A stretch of 64,000 nt of DNA. Origin: Bradyrhizobium barranii subsp. apii (GTDB taxonomy: Bacteria > Pseudomonadota > Alphaproteobacteria > Rhizobiales > Xanthobacteraceae). The stretch is taken from NCBI RefSeq assembly GCF_011516635.5, contig NZ_CP096255.1:7066501-7130500 (forward strand), given 5' to 3'. The notes beneath the pieces are model-generated. The model saw only the letters and a list, made by a program, of their open reading frames with translations. It was not told where the DNA came from and ran no database searches. Made by a program: the position numbers and the translations under genes. Below are positions 9,114 through 15,698 of this stretch, one piece after another; positions within the stretch are counted from its first letter, which is position 1; every line of letters begins with the position of its first letter.

Positions 9114-9129
9114 TTCAAGCTTCATGCCA
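9114..9129 (-). promoter_or_regulatory. Sigma54-like (-24/-12) promoter of nrtABC
   Basis: The minus strand reads TGGCATG-AAGC-TTGAA, the same form as the narK promoter, including TTGAA instead of TTGCW. The -12 part overlaps a 17-bp palindrome (9104-9120, arms GCTTGAA/TTCAAGC). The predicted start near 9103 leaves a leader of about 175 nt. Confidence 0.55.
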
Positions 9130-9223
9130 AGCCCGCCACTCCGAAAAACGTCGAAAAATGAATGGGTTATTGACGCCGCGCCAGACTGTCGCAGGCCTGC
9201 TGCGCACGCGGATTTTGCGGATT

Positions 9224-9256
9224 GCTCATTCCTTGTGCGCCGCACAAATCTTATGC
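9224..9256. promoter_or_regulatory. Shared dyad between divergent sigma54 promoters; candidate NtrC-type enhancer
   Basis: The core TTGTGC-GCC-GCACAA (9233-9247) is flanked to give two GC-N11-GC sites (9224-9238 and 9242-9256). Its centre, 9240, is 111 bp from the edge of the leftward promoter and 110 bp from the edge of the rightward one. Upstream of narK the matching dyad centre is also 111 bp from its promoter. Sigma54 activators bind at about this distance. Confidence 0.55.
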
Positions 9257-9349
9257 AGCCGCCCAAGCAAAAGGCCGTGCGTCCGCAAAAGTCAGCTGAA
9301 CGCGCGCGACATCCGATTGATATCGCTAGCCTTTTTGAACACGCCAACA

Positions 9350-9365
9350 CGGCACGCAACTTGCT
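9350..9365 (+). promoter_or_regulatory. Sigma54 (-24/-12) promoter of the formate/nitrite channel gene
   Basis: Reads CGGCACG-CAAC-TTGCT, matching the consensus TGGCACG-N4-TTGCW at all but the first base. The transcript would start near 9377, leaving a leader of about 225 nt before the ATG at 9603. Confidence 0.65.
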
Positions 9366-9388
9366 TCTTCACCGACGTCAACGAAGAC

Positions 9389-9426
9389 TGCGGCTTGCCG
9401 CATTGTTGCAGCCTCTGGCGGCTGCA
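9389..9426 (+). promoter_or_regulatory. Two tandem hairpins in the channel-gene leader
   Basis: TGCGGC-TT-GCCGCA (9389-9402) is followed after 4 nt by TGCAGCC and GGCTGCA around a six-base loop (9407-9426). Paired stem-loops in a nitrate-regulon leader invite comparison with ANTAR (NasT) antitermination targets. However, the loop lacks the A at position 1 expected for that motif, so this is only a candidate. Confidence 0.3.
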
Positions 9427-9602
9427 TCCCGGAAGCTCAACTGCTTCGCGGCCCTCCCGGCTCAGTCCTCGTGACGCGATTCCCAAGGCTTCCAAACCTT
9501 CCATAGCCCTCGTGCGCGGCAGAGCTGTCCGCACGGCCAATGATGTTCAGCTGCGCTCTCTCGGGCGTGTCGATCTCACTTACGAAGCAAAAGGAACCAT
9601 TG

Positions 9603-10442
9603 ATGTCGTATCTCGCGCCTTCGGAATTCGTCACCAAGATGGTGGATGCGGGCGAGTCCAAGATCTTCATGTCCACCCGGGATACTGCCATCCGCGCCTT
9701 CATGGCCGGCGCCATCCTCGCACTCGGCGCATGGTTCGCCATCACCATCAACGTGAACACGGGCCAGCCGCTGATTGGCGCGATACTGTTTCCGGTCGGC
9801 TTCATCATGCTGTACCTGCTCGGCTTCGATCTGCTCACCGGCGTGTTCGTGCTCTCGCCGCTCGCCCTGATCGACAAGCGTCCCGGCGTCACGCTCGGCG
9901 GCGTGCTGCGCAACTGGGGCCTCGTCTTCGTCGGCAACTTCGCCGGCGCCTTCACCGTCGCCTTCATGATGGCCTTCGTGACGACGTTCGGCTTCACGCA
10001 AGACCCCGACAAGGTCGGAGCGGCCATTGGAAACATCGGCGAAGGCCGAACGCTCGGCTATGCCGCGCACGGCGCGGCCGGCATGGCGACGCTGTTCATG
10101 CGCGGCATGCTGTGCAACTGGATGGTTTCGACCGGTGTCGTCGGCGCCATGATCTCGACCTCGGTTCCCGGCAAGGTCATCGCGATGTGGATGCCGATCA
10201 TGCTGTTCTTCTACATGGTGTTCGAACATTCCGTCGTGAACATGTTCCTGTTCCCGTCCGGCCTGATGCTCCATGCCAAATTCTCGATCATGGATTATCT
10301 GATCTGGAACGAGATCCCGACCGTGCTCGGCAACCTCGTGGGCGGCCTCGCCTTCACCGGCATGACCCTCTACGCCACCCACGTCATGACCAAGCCGAAG
10401 CGTCAGGCCGGCAAGGCTGCACCGACCCGCGTTGCGGCCTGA
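9603..10442 (+). CDS. Formate/nitrite transporter family channel (NirC/FocA-like)
   Basis: A 279-residue FNT-family membrane channel with about six helices. It starts at the ATG at 9603 (MSYLAPSEFVTKMVDAG), with AAAAGGA upstream. Family features are LLGFDLLTGVFVLSPLALIDK in the early part, NWGLVFVGNFAGA as the broken-helix segment, GMLCNWMV, and FEHSVVNMFLFPSGLMLHA with the conserved histidine. FNT channels pass nitrite or formate. The divergent position and shared control region with nrtA make nitrite the likely substrate here. The next gene is a membrane-anchored kinase/phosphatase, 61 bp downstream. Confidence 0.88.
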   Translation: MSYLAPSEFVTKMVDAGESKIFMSTRDTAIRAFMAGAILALGAWFAITINVNTGQPLIGAILFPVGFIMLYLLGFDLLTGVFVLSPLALIDKRPGVTLGGVLRNWGLVFVGNFAGAFTVAFMMAFVTTFGFTQDPDKVGAAIGNIGEGRTLGYAAHGAAGMATLFMRGMLCNWMVSTGVVGAMISTSVPGKVIAMWMPIMLFFYMVFEHSVVNMFLFPSGLMLHAKFSIMDYLIWNEIPTVLGNLVGGLAFTGMTLYATHVMTKPKRQAGKAAPTRVAA

Positions 10443-10457
10443 TACGTCTCGACAGAG

Positions 10458-10484
10458 GAGCCTCGCCCGGCCAGGGTGAGGCTC
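10458..10484 (+). terminator. Hairpin after the channel gene (attenuator or terminator)
   Basis: GAGCCTCGCCC pairs with GGGTGAGGCTC (one G-U wobble) around a 5-nt loop, 15 bp past the channel stop. The T-tract is weak (CCTTCG), so partial readthrough into the kinase/phosphatase gene is expected. Confidence 0.45.
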
Positions 10485-10503
10485 CCTTCGCCTGGTGATG
10501 ACG

Positions 10504-12234
10504 ATGACCCGCGGACTCCTGATCTCTGTCGGCCAGCACTCCGACAAGGGGCGCAAGCCCGTCAATCAGGATTTTCACGGCGTCCTGATTCCGGAAGAGC
10601 CGCTGCTCGGCCTGAAGGGCATCGCGGCCGTTCTCGCCGACGGCATCTCCAGCAGCACGGTGAGCCAGATCGCCAGCGAGTCGGCGGTCAAGAGCTTCCT
10701 GATGGACTATTACTGCACGTCGGAATCCTGGACGGTGAAGACCTCCGCCCGCCGCGTGCTGGACGCGACCAATTCCTGGCTGCACTCGCAGACGCGCAAG
10801 AGCCAATATGCCTACGATCGCGACAAGGGTTATGTCTGCACCCTGACCGCCATGGTTATCAAGGCGACCACGGCGCACATCTTCCACGTCGGCGACTGTC
10901 GCGTCTACCGCGTCGCCGGCAAGGCGCTCGAGCAGCTGACCGACGATCACCGCATCATCATGTCGTCGGAGCAGACCTATCTCGGCCGCGCGCTCGGCAT
11001 CAATCCGCAGCTCGAGATCGACTACCAGGCTTTCGAGATCGAGGCCGGCGACACCTTTATCCTGGCGACCGACGGTGCCTATGAATTCGTCGACCAGCGT
11101 TTTATCACCAGCGCACTCGGCGAGCACGCAGCCGAGCTCGACGGCGCGGCAAAGGCGATCGTCGAGGAAGCCTATCGGCGCGGCAGCGACGACAACATCA
11201 CCGTCCAGATCCTGCGCATCGACGCGGTGCCGCAGCGCGAGCCGGCCGGCATCTTCAATCAGACGTCACAGCTGCCGCTTCCTCCGTTGCCGGAGCCGCG
11301 AGCGGTCTTCGACGGCTACAGGATCATCCGGGAAATCCACGGCAGCAGCCGCAGTCATATCTATCTCGCCGTCGATGTGGAGACCGAGGCGCCGGTCGCG
11401 CTCAAGCTGCCGTCGATCGATTTGCGCGACAATGCCGCCTATCTCAAGCGCTTCCTAATGGAGGAGTGGATCGCGCGCAGGATCGACAGCCCGCACGTGC
11501 TGAAGCCGCTGTCACAATCGCGACGGCGCAGCTACCTCTACGTCGCGACCGAGTTCGTCGAAGGGCAGACGTTGAAGCAGTGGATGACCGACAATCCGCG
11601 CCCCGATCTCGAAACCGTCCGTGGGCTGGTCGAGCAGATCGCCGCGGGGCTGCGCGCCTTCCACCGCATGGAAATGCTGCATCAGGACCTCAGGCCCGAC
11701 AACATCCTGATCGACAAGACGGGCACCGCAAAGATCATCGACTTCGGGTCGATCAGGGTCGCGGGCGTCGCGGAGGCGGCGCCGCGAGACGAGGCCGACG
11801 ACATCCTGGGAACGGTCCAGTACACGGCGCCGGAGTATTTTCTTGGGCAAGGCGGCTCGCCGCGCTCCGACATGTTTTCGCTGGCCGTGATCTGCTACCA
11901 GATGCTGACGGGAAAGCTTCCCTATGGCACCCAGATCGCCAGGATCCGGCGCAAGGCGGACGCGCGGAGACTTCAATATCGCCCGGCCGACGACGATCGC
12001 AACGTGCCGGCCTGGGTCGACGGCGCGCTCAGGCGCGCGCTCCATCCCGATCCCTACAAGCGGCACGAGGATCTGTCCGAATTCGTCTTCGAGCTTCGCA
12101 CGCCTAATCCGGCCTATCTCGACACACGGATCACGCCGCTCCTGGAGCGCAGCCCGCTGATGTTCTGGAAGCTGACCACGGCAGCGCTTGCTTGCGCAGT
12201 CGTCGTGCTGCTGGCGCTGCTGCACGGGCGATAG
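10504..12234 (+). CDS. Bifunctional PP2C-type phosphatase / Ser-Thr protein kinase, C-terminally membrane anchored
   Basis: A fusion of about 576 residues. Residues 1-235 are a PP2C phosphatase with the metal-binding motifs NQDFHG, VLADGISSS, ATDGAYEFVD and DDNITVQIL. Residues about 265-540 are a Hanks-type kinase: catalytic lysine in VALKLP, loop HQDLRPDNIL (HQD instead of HRD), DFG in KIIDFGSI, and APE in GTVQYTAPEY. The glycine loop is degenerate (IHGSSRSHIY). A single hydrophobic helix at the extreme C-terminus, ending LLALLHGR, would anchor it with both domains in the cytoplasm. GTG at 10495 and ATG at 10498 are alternative starts. The same gene pair with an FNT channel suggests control of the channel or of nitrogen flow, but the target is unknown. 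Confidence 0.88.
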   Translation: MTRGLLISVGQHSDKGRKPVNQDFHGVLIPEEPLLGLKGIAAVLADGISSSTVSQIASESAVKSFLMDYYCTSESWTVKTSARRVLDATNSWLHSQTRKSQYAYDRDKGYVCTLTAMVIKATTAHIFHVGDCRVYRVAGKALEQLTDDHRIIMSSEQTYLGRALGINPQLEIDYQAFEIEAGDTFILATDGAYEFVDQRFITSALGEHAAELDGAAKAIVEEAYRRGSDDNITVQILRIDAVPQREPAGIFNQTSQLPLPPLPEPRAVFDGYRIIREIHGSSRSHIYLAVDVETEAPVALKLPSIDLRDNAAYLKRFLMEEWIARRIDSPHVLKPLSQSRRRSYLYVATEFVEGQTLKQWMTDNPRPDLETVRGLVEQIAAGLRAFHRMEMLHQDLRPDNILIDKTGTAKIIDFGSIRVAGVAEAAPRDEADDILGTVQYTAPEYFLGQGGSPRSDMFSLAVICYQMLTGKLPYGTQIARIRRKADARRLQYRPADDDRNVPAWVDGALRRALHPDPYKRHEDLSEFVFELRTPNPAYLDTRITPLLERSPLMFWKLTTAALACAVVVLLALLHGR

Positions 12235-12468
12235 GGCGCAGAAGGGCGCAGACGTCCACTTCTAGCGGCCAAGTGGAACCATTATCGTTCGTCAGAGCAT
12301 TGCCGCTGGTGACCCATATGCGACATCGGCCAAATAGCCCAAACATCGCGCGATTAGCCGGGTTTAAAGGTTGATTGCGGCTAGACGTTTTTGCGCTCGA
12401 CTATGCCGTCGCGACGGCGTTGAATCCGCTACGCGGGCTCTTTTGTTTCAAGGAGGGAGGACCGAAAG

Positions 12469-12768
12469 GTGAAGACAACGATCATCGCACTTTGTGCCGC
12501 CGCTCTCATCGCCGCCGCACCAGCCGCGCTTGCGCAGGGTGTACCAGGCAAAGCACTTGGTCTGCAGCATAAGATCTCTAAGAGACATCACCCGGGCGTC
12601 CCCGGCTACGCTCCGCTGCATGAGCTGCAAACAATGGGATCGAAGAAGGGCTATCCGGGAGCTTTCGGTTACGCGCCTAATGAACCCAGTCGTTTAGACA
12701 GAAATCTCGAAGCGTCCAGACAAGCTGGTGGTGGTGGCGGCGGCGGTGGCGGAGGGAGTGGCATGTGA
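12469..12768 (+). CDS. Small secreted protein with GYAP repeats and a glycine-rich tail
   Basis: A 99-residue protein starting at GTG (12469) behind an excellent AAGGAGGG site. Residues 1-22 form a Sec signal peptide (hydrophobic run, then AALAQ). The mature part holds two copies of a G-x-PG-x-x-GYAP unit (HPGVPGYAP near 41 and YPGAFGYAP near 62) and ends with a run of ten glycines, then SGM. I do not recognise a named family. It stands alone downstream of the kinase gene. Secreted or periplasmic location is inferred from the signal only. Confidence 0.7.
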   Translation: MKTTIIALCAAALIAAAPAALAQGVPGKALGLQHKISKRHHPGVPGYAPLHELQTMGSKKGYPGAFGYAPNEPSRLDRNLEASRQAGGGGGGGGGGSGM

Positions 12769-12864
12769 ACCCACGCGCTGCACGAACAGGCGGTATCCGT
12801 CCTGCTTAATCGGGACGCTCCGGGGGCGTTAAGGCCGGCTCGCCTCGCGTCTTCTTTATGTTCG

Positions 12865-12960
12865 CAGTATGTTTGTTGTTGGCCCAACTCGGACATCCAG
12901 TGAGGTCCGCTGTTGCGCAGCTACCAGAAGCACAGCGGATGTCGCACGCGCCCTGACTAC
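12865..12960. repeat. Possible degenerate Bradyrhizobium intergenic repeat
   Basis: On the minus strand this would begin MSELGQQQTY. That resembles the spurious MSALGQKQT-type peptides translated from a dispersed intergenic element common in Bradyrhizobium and relatives. Identification is from memory of that family and is weak. Confidence 0.3.
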
Positions 12961-12994
12961 CGAGCGGCCGAATGTGCGCTCCAGCTGCGGGCCC

Positions 12995-13912
12995 TCACGC
13001 CGGCTCCTCCGCCTTCACGCCCAGCGGCTTCGGCGCCATGCCGCCGCCCGGCTTGAGGTGAAATTCGTAGGTCATCAGGTGCCACTGCCCGTTTGCCTTG
13101 GAGCCGTCGGGCATCGCCGGATCGTTGCGCGGCTCGACCTTGGCGACGAGGTCGTCCTTGACCCCGAACACCACGTCGGAATCGAGATATTTGTCGCCAT
13201 CCATGAAGACGTGCGTGATCAGCGGCTCGTAGCCCTTGGCATTGACCAGGAAGTGCACATGCGCGGGACGCATCGGATGCCGCTTGGTCTGCATGATCAT
13301 CTCGCCGACCGGGCCATCGGTCGGGATCGGATAGCTGCACGGCAAAATGGTGCGGAAGAAGAAGCGGCCGTCGGCGTCGGTGATGAAGCGCGCCCGCGCC
13401 GAAGCGCCGACCTCGTCGTAGTTCGGCTTCTGTGAATCGTAGAAGCCGTCATCGTCGGCATGCCAGACGTCGACGGGAACGCCCGCAAGCGGCTTGCCCT
13501 TGAGGTCGGTGACGCGGCTCTGCACGAACATCCGTTCGCCGGTCTGATTGTTCGGCGAGATGTCGGTGCCGTGCGCGGTGACCTTGTGCTCGCCGACATA
13601 GAACGGGCCGAGCACCGTGGTCTGGGTGGCGCCCTCGCGATCCCTGTGGTTGACGGCGTCGACCAGCATGGAGACCCCGAGCACGTCGGAGAGCAGGATG
13701 AATTCCTGCCTTGTGTCGGTGCATTTGTGGCCGGTGCGGGTCAGGAAATCGATGGCGTATTCCCATTCCTCGAAGGTGAGACCGGTCTTGCTCACGTAAT
13801 CGTGCAGCGACTTCACCAATTCCTGGAGCAGGAATTTTGCCCGAGGGTTCGGCGTATTGTCGAAGCTTTTGACGACGGCTTCGGTGAGTTCGGTCTCGTT
13901 GAACTGGGTCAT
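12995..13912 (-). CDS. Intradiol ring-cleavage dioxygenase (hydroxyquinol 1,2-dioxygenase-like)
   Basis: A 305-residue Fe(III) enzyme cleaving a catechol or hydroxyquinol ring between the hydroxyls. The N-terminal helical dimerisation domain (about 1-100) is of the hydroxyquinol-dioxygenase type. Iron ligands are visible as Y158 (DGFYDSQ), Y194 (CSYPIP), H218 and H220 (RPAHVHF). The segment YPIPTDGPVGEM is typical of hydroxyquinol or chlorocatechol enzymes, so hydroxyquinol is preferred over catechol as substrate. It is divergent from the serine hydrolase at 14075; no other aromatic-degradation gene is nearby, so the pathway context is open. Confidence 0.88.
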   Translation of the reverse strand: MTQFNETELTEAVVKSFDNTPNPRAKFLLQELVKSLHDYVSKTGLTFEEWEYAIDFLTRTGHKCTDTRQEFILLSDVLGVSMLVDAVNHRDREGATQTTVLGPFYVGEHKVTAHGTDISPNNQTGERMFVQSRVTDLKGKPLAGVPVDVWHADDDGFYDSQKPNYDEVGASARARFITDADGRFFFRTILPCSYPIPTDGPVGEMIMQTKRHPMRPAHVHFLVNAKGYEPLITHVFMDGDKYLDSDVVFGVKDDLVAKVEPRNDPAMPDGSKANGQWHLMTYEFHLKPGGGMAPKPLGVKAEEPA

Positions 13913-14074
13913 GGTGCGTTTGCCCTGAGTTTTCTCGTTGGCCCGGGTGGGCTCCTTGGAGGCGTTCCACAGTGCAGCCTACACCAGCAGGCCCGGCCGC
14001 GTTAAGCGCAACCGGCTTGGAATGGGGCCGGCATTTCGCTATCAACTTTCCGACAAAACGCCCCGGAGGAACTG

Positions 14075-15349
14075 ATGCTCGCCCCTACCCCCGCCTCGCC
14101 CGAATCCGTGGGCATGTCCAAGGCCGCGCTCGACCGCGTCGATGCGCATCTGAAGAGCCGCTACATCGATGCCGGCCGCTTCCCGGGCACGCACCTGCTG
14201 GTCTATCGCCGCGGCAAGGTCGCCCACAGCTCGGTGCAGGGCTTTGCCGACGTCGAGCGCAAGGCGCCGGTCAAGGACGACACCATCTACCGCATCTATT
14301 CCATGACCAAGCCGCTCACCAGCGTCGCCTTCATGATGCTGGTCGAGCAAGGCCTCGTGGCGATCGACGAGCCCGTCGCCAAATACATTCCGGAATGGAA
14401 GGATCTCGGCGTGTTCGTCGCCGGTACCGCGCCGGCCTTCCTGACCCGGCCGCCGTCCCGGCCGATGCTGATCGTCGACCTGCTGCGGCACACCGCCGGT
14501 CTCACCTACGGCTTCCAGCAGCGCTCCAACGTCGATGCCGCCTATCGCACCGAAAAGATCGGCGAAGTCGAGAAAGCCGGCACGCTGCAGAGCATGATCG
14601 AGGCGCTGGCAAAGATTCCGCTGGAGTTCTCGCCGGGCGAATCCTGGAACTACTCGGTGGCGACCGACGTGCTTGGCTATCTCGTCGGCAAAATCTCCGG
14701 GATTCCCTTCGAGCAGTTCCTCAAAACGCGCATCCTCGATCCGCTCGGCATGACCGACACTGATTTTCACGTGCCGGCCGCCAAGGCGCATCGCTTCGCC
14801 GCCTGCTATTCCGCCGATCCGGGTGGCGGCATGACCTTCCATGCCGGCCAGCGCCGCGAGGGCCTGACGCTCCAGGACGACCCGACCAAGAGCTCGTTCC
14901 TGTCTCCGCCCTCGTTCATCTCGGGCGGCGGCGGACTATGCTCGACGGTCGCCGACTATCTCACCTTCTGCCGTGCGCTGCTCAATGGCGGCGAGCTGGG
15001 CGGCGTCCGCCTGCTCGGGCCGAAGACGCTGGCGCTGATGACGAGCAACCACATTCCGGGCGGCCGCGCGCTGCCGGAAGTGTCCCGTTCGCTGTTTTCG
15101 GAAGCCACCTATAACGGCATCGGCTTCGGCCTCGGCTTCGCCGTGACCATGCGCCCGGCGGAGACGCTGATCGCCGGCAGCCCGGGCGAATATAATTGGG
15201 GCGGCGCGGCCACGACCTCGTTCTGGATCGACCCGGCCGAGGAGCTGATCACCATCTTCATGACGCAGGTGCTGCCGTCGAGCGCCTATCCGCTCCGGCG
15301 CGAACTGCGCAGCATGGTCTATGCCGCGATCACCGAGAGCAATCTCTGA
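14075..15349 (+). CDS. Serine hydrolase of the beta-lactamase class C / esterase EstB family
   Basis: A 424-residue protein with no evident signal peptide. The active-site SxxK is S76-M-T-K79, and the second motif is Y193-S-V (WNYSVATD). These are the residues of class C-like esterases and penicillin-binding-related hydrolases. It ends with a conserved GEYNWGGAATTSFWID region. GGAGGAA lies 5 nt before the ATG. An esterase or carboxylesterase role is more likely than drug resistance, given the cytoplasmic form and family. Confidence 0.85.
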   Translation: MLAPTPASPESVGMSKAALDRVDAHLKSRYIDAGRFPGTHLLVYRRGKVAHSSVQGFADVERKAPVKDDTIYRIYSMTKPLTSVAFMMLVEQGLVAIDEPVAKYIPEWKDLGVFVAGTAPAFLTRPPSRPMLIVDLLRHTAGLTYGFQQRSNVDAAYRTEKIGEVEKAGTLQSMIEALAKIPLEFSPGESWNYSVATDVLGYLVGKISGIPFEQFLKTRILDPLGMTDTDFHVPAAKAHRFAACYSADPGGGMTFHAGQRREGLTLQDDPTKSSFLSPPSFISGGGGLCSTVADYLTFCRALLNGGELGGVRLLGPKTLALMTSNHIPGGRALPEVSRSLFSEATYNGIGFGLGFAVTMRPAETLIAGSPGEYNWGGAATTSFWIDPAEELITIFMTQVLPSSAYPLRRELRSMVYAAITESNL

Positions 15350-15368
15350 GCTACGTCTCAACGAGAAC

Positions 15369-15396
15369 GGGCCCTCGCGATCGATCGCGAGGGCCC
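15369..15396. terminator. Perfect bidirectional hairpin between convergent genes
   Basis: GGGCCCTCGCGA and TCGCGAGGGCCC surround TCGA, giving a 12-bp GC-rich stem (28 bp fully palindromic). It sits 20 bp after the serine hydrolase stop and 9 bp after the small membrane peptide stop. It has little T-tract, but its placement suits a shared terminator. Confidence 0.6.
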
Positions 15397-15404
15397 GTCG
15401 TTGC

Positions 15405-15485
15405 CTAGTGCATATGGCCGACCAGATAAATTCCGCCGCCGAGCACCAGAACGGCGGGCACGGCCCACAAAATCAGAACTGGCAT
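15405..15485 (-). CDS. 26-residue single-helix membrane peptide
   Basis: An ATG at 15485 preceded by GAGGAG opens a 26-codon frame that is nearly all hydrophobic (MPVLILWAVPAVLVLGG, then IYLVGHMH) and ends TAG just before a strong hairpin. The good ribosome site, one complete transmembrane segment and terminator support a real gene. I do not recognise it; size and topology recall small subunits of membrane complexes such as CydX or KdpF, without sequence proof. It stands alone between the serine hydrolase and the HWE kinase. Confidence 0.55.
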   Translation of the reverse strand: MPVLILWAVPAVLVLGGGIYLVGHMH

Positions 15486-15698
15486 TGCGTCATTCTCCTC
15501 AGTTGGACGTGCAGACCTTGACGGTCTTCATGCCGCTTTCAGCCTCGGTCCGCGACTTGACGCCCGCGACCGCGCTGCAAAATCCCGCTCTGACGTGCTC
15601 GCCGGACGCGAAAATCGTGGCGCGGTGCAAGTCTCACCCGTATGGTCTCCCCAAAATCATAATCCGGCGCCGCTGCGCTGGAACCGGGACGCCCGCGC

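Larger units (their letters stand above)
8930..9602. other. 673-bp divergent control region between nrtA and the formate/nitrite channel gene
   Basis: I see no gene here. From left to right it contains the nrtA leader with small hairpins (a CGGGGG/CCCCCG pair near 9035-9050 and CATGCG/CGCATG near 9015-9030), the leftward sigma54-like promoter (9114-9129), a dyad (9224-9256), the rightward sigma54-like promoter (9350-9365) and the leader of the channel gene with two tandem hairpins (9389-9426). Confidence 0.6.

Noticed and set aside
9107..9119. TTGAATGATTCAA as a FixK/FNR box near nrtA
   Set aside because: The spacing between TTGA and TCAA is 5, not 6, and the bases are better explained as the -12 region of the sigma54-like promoter.
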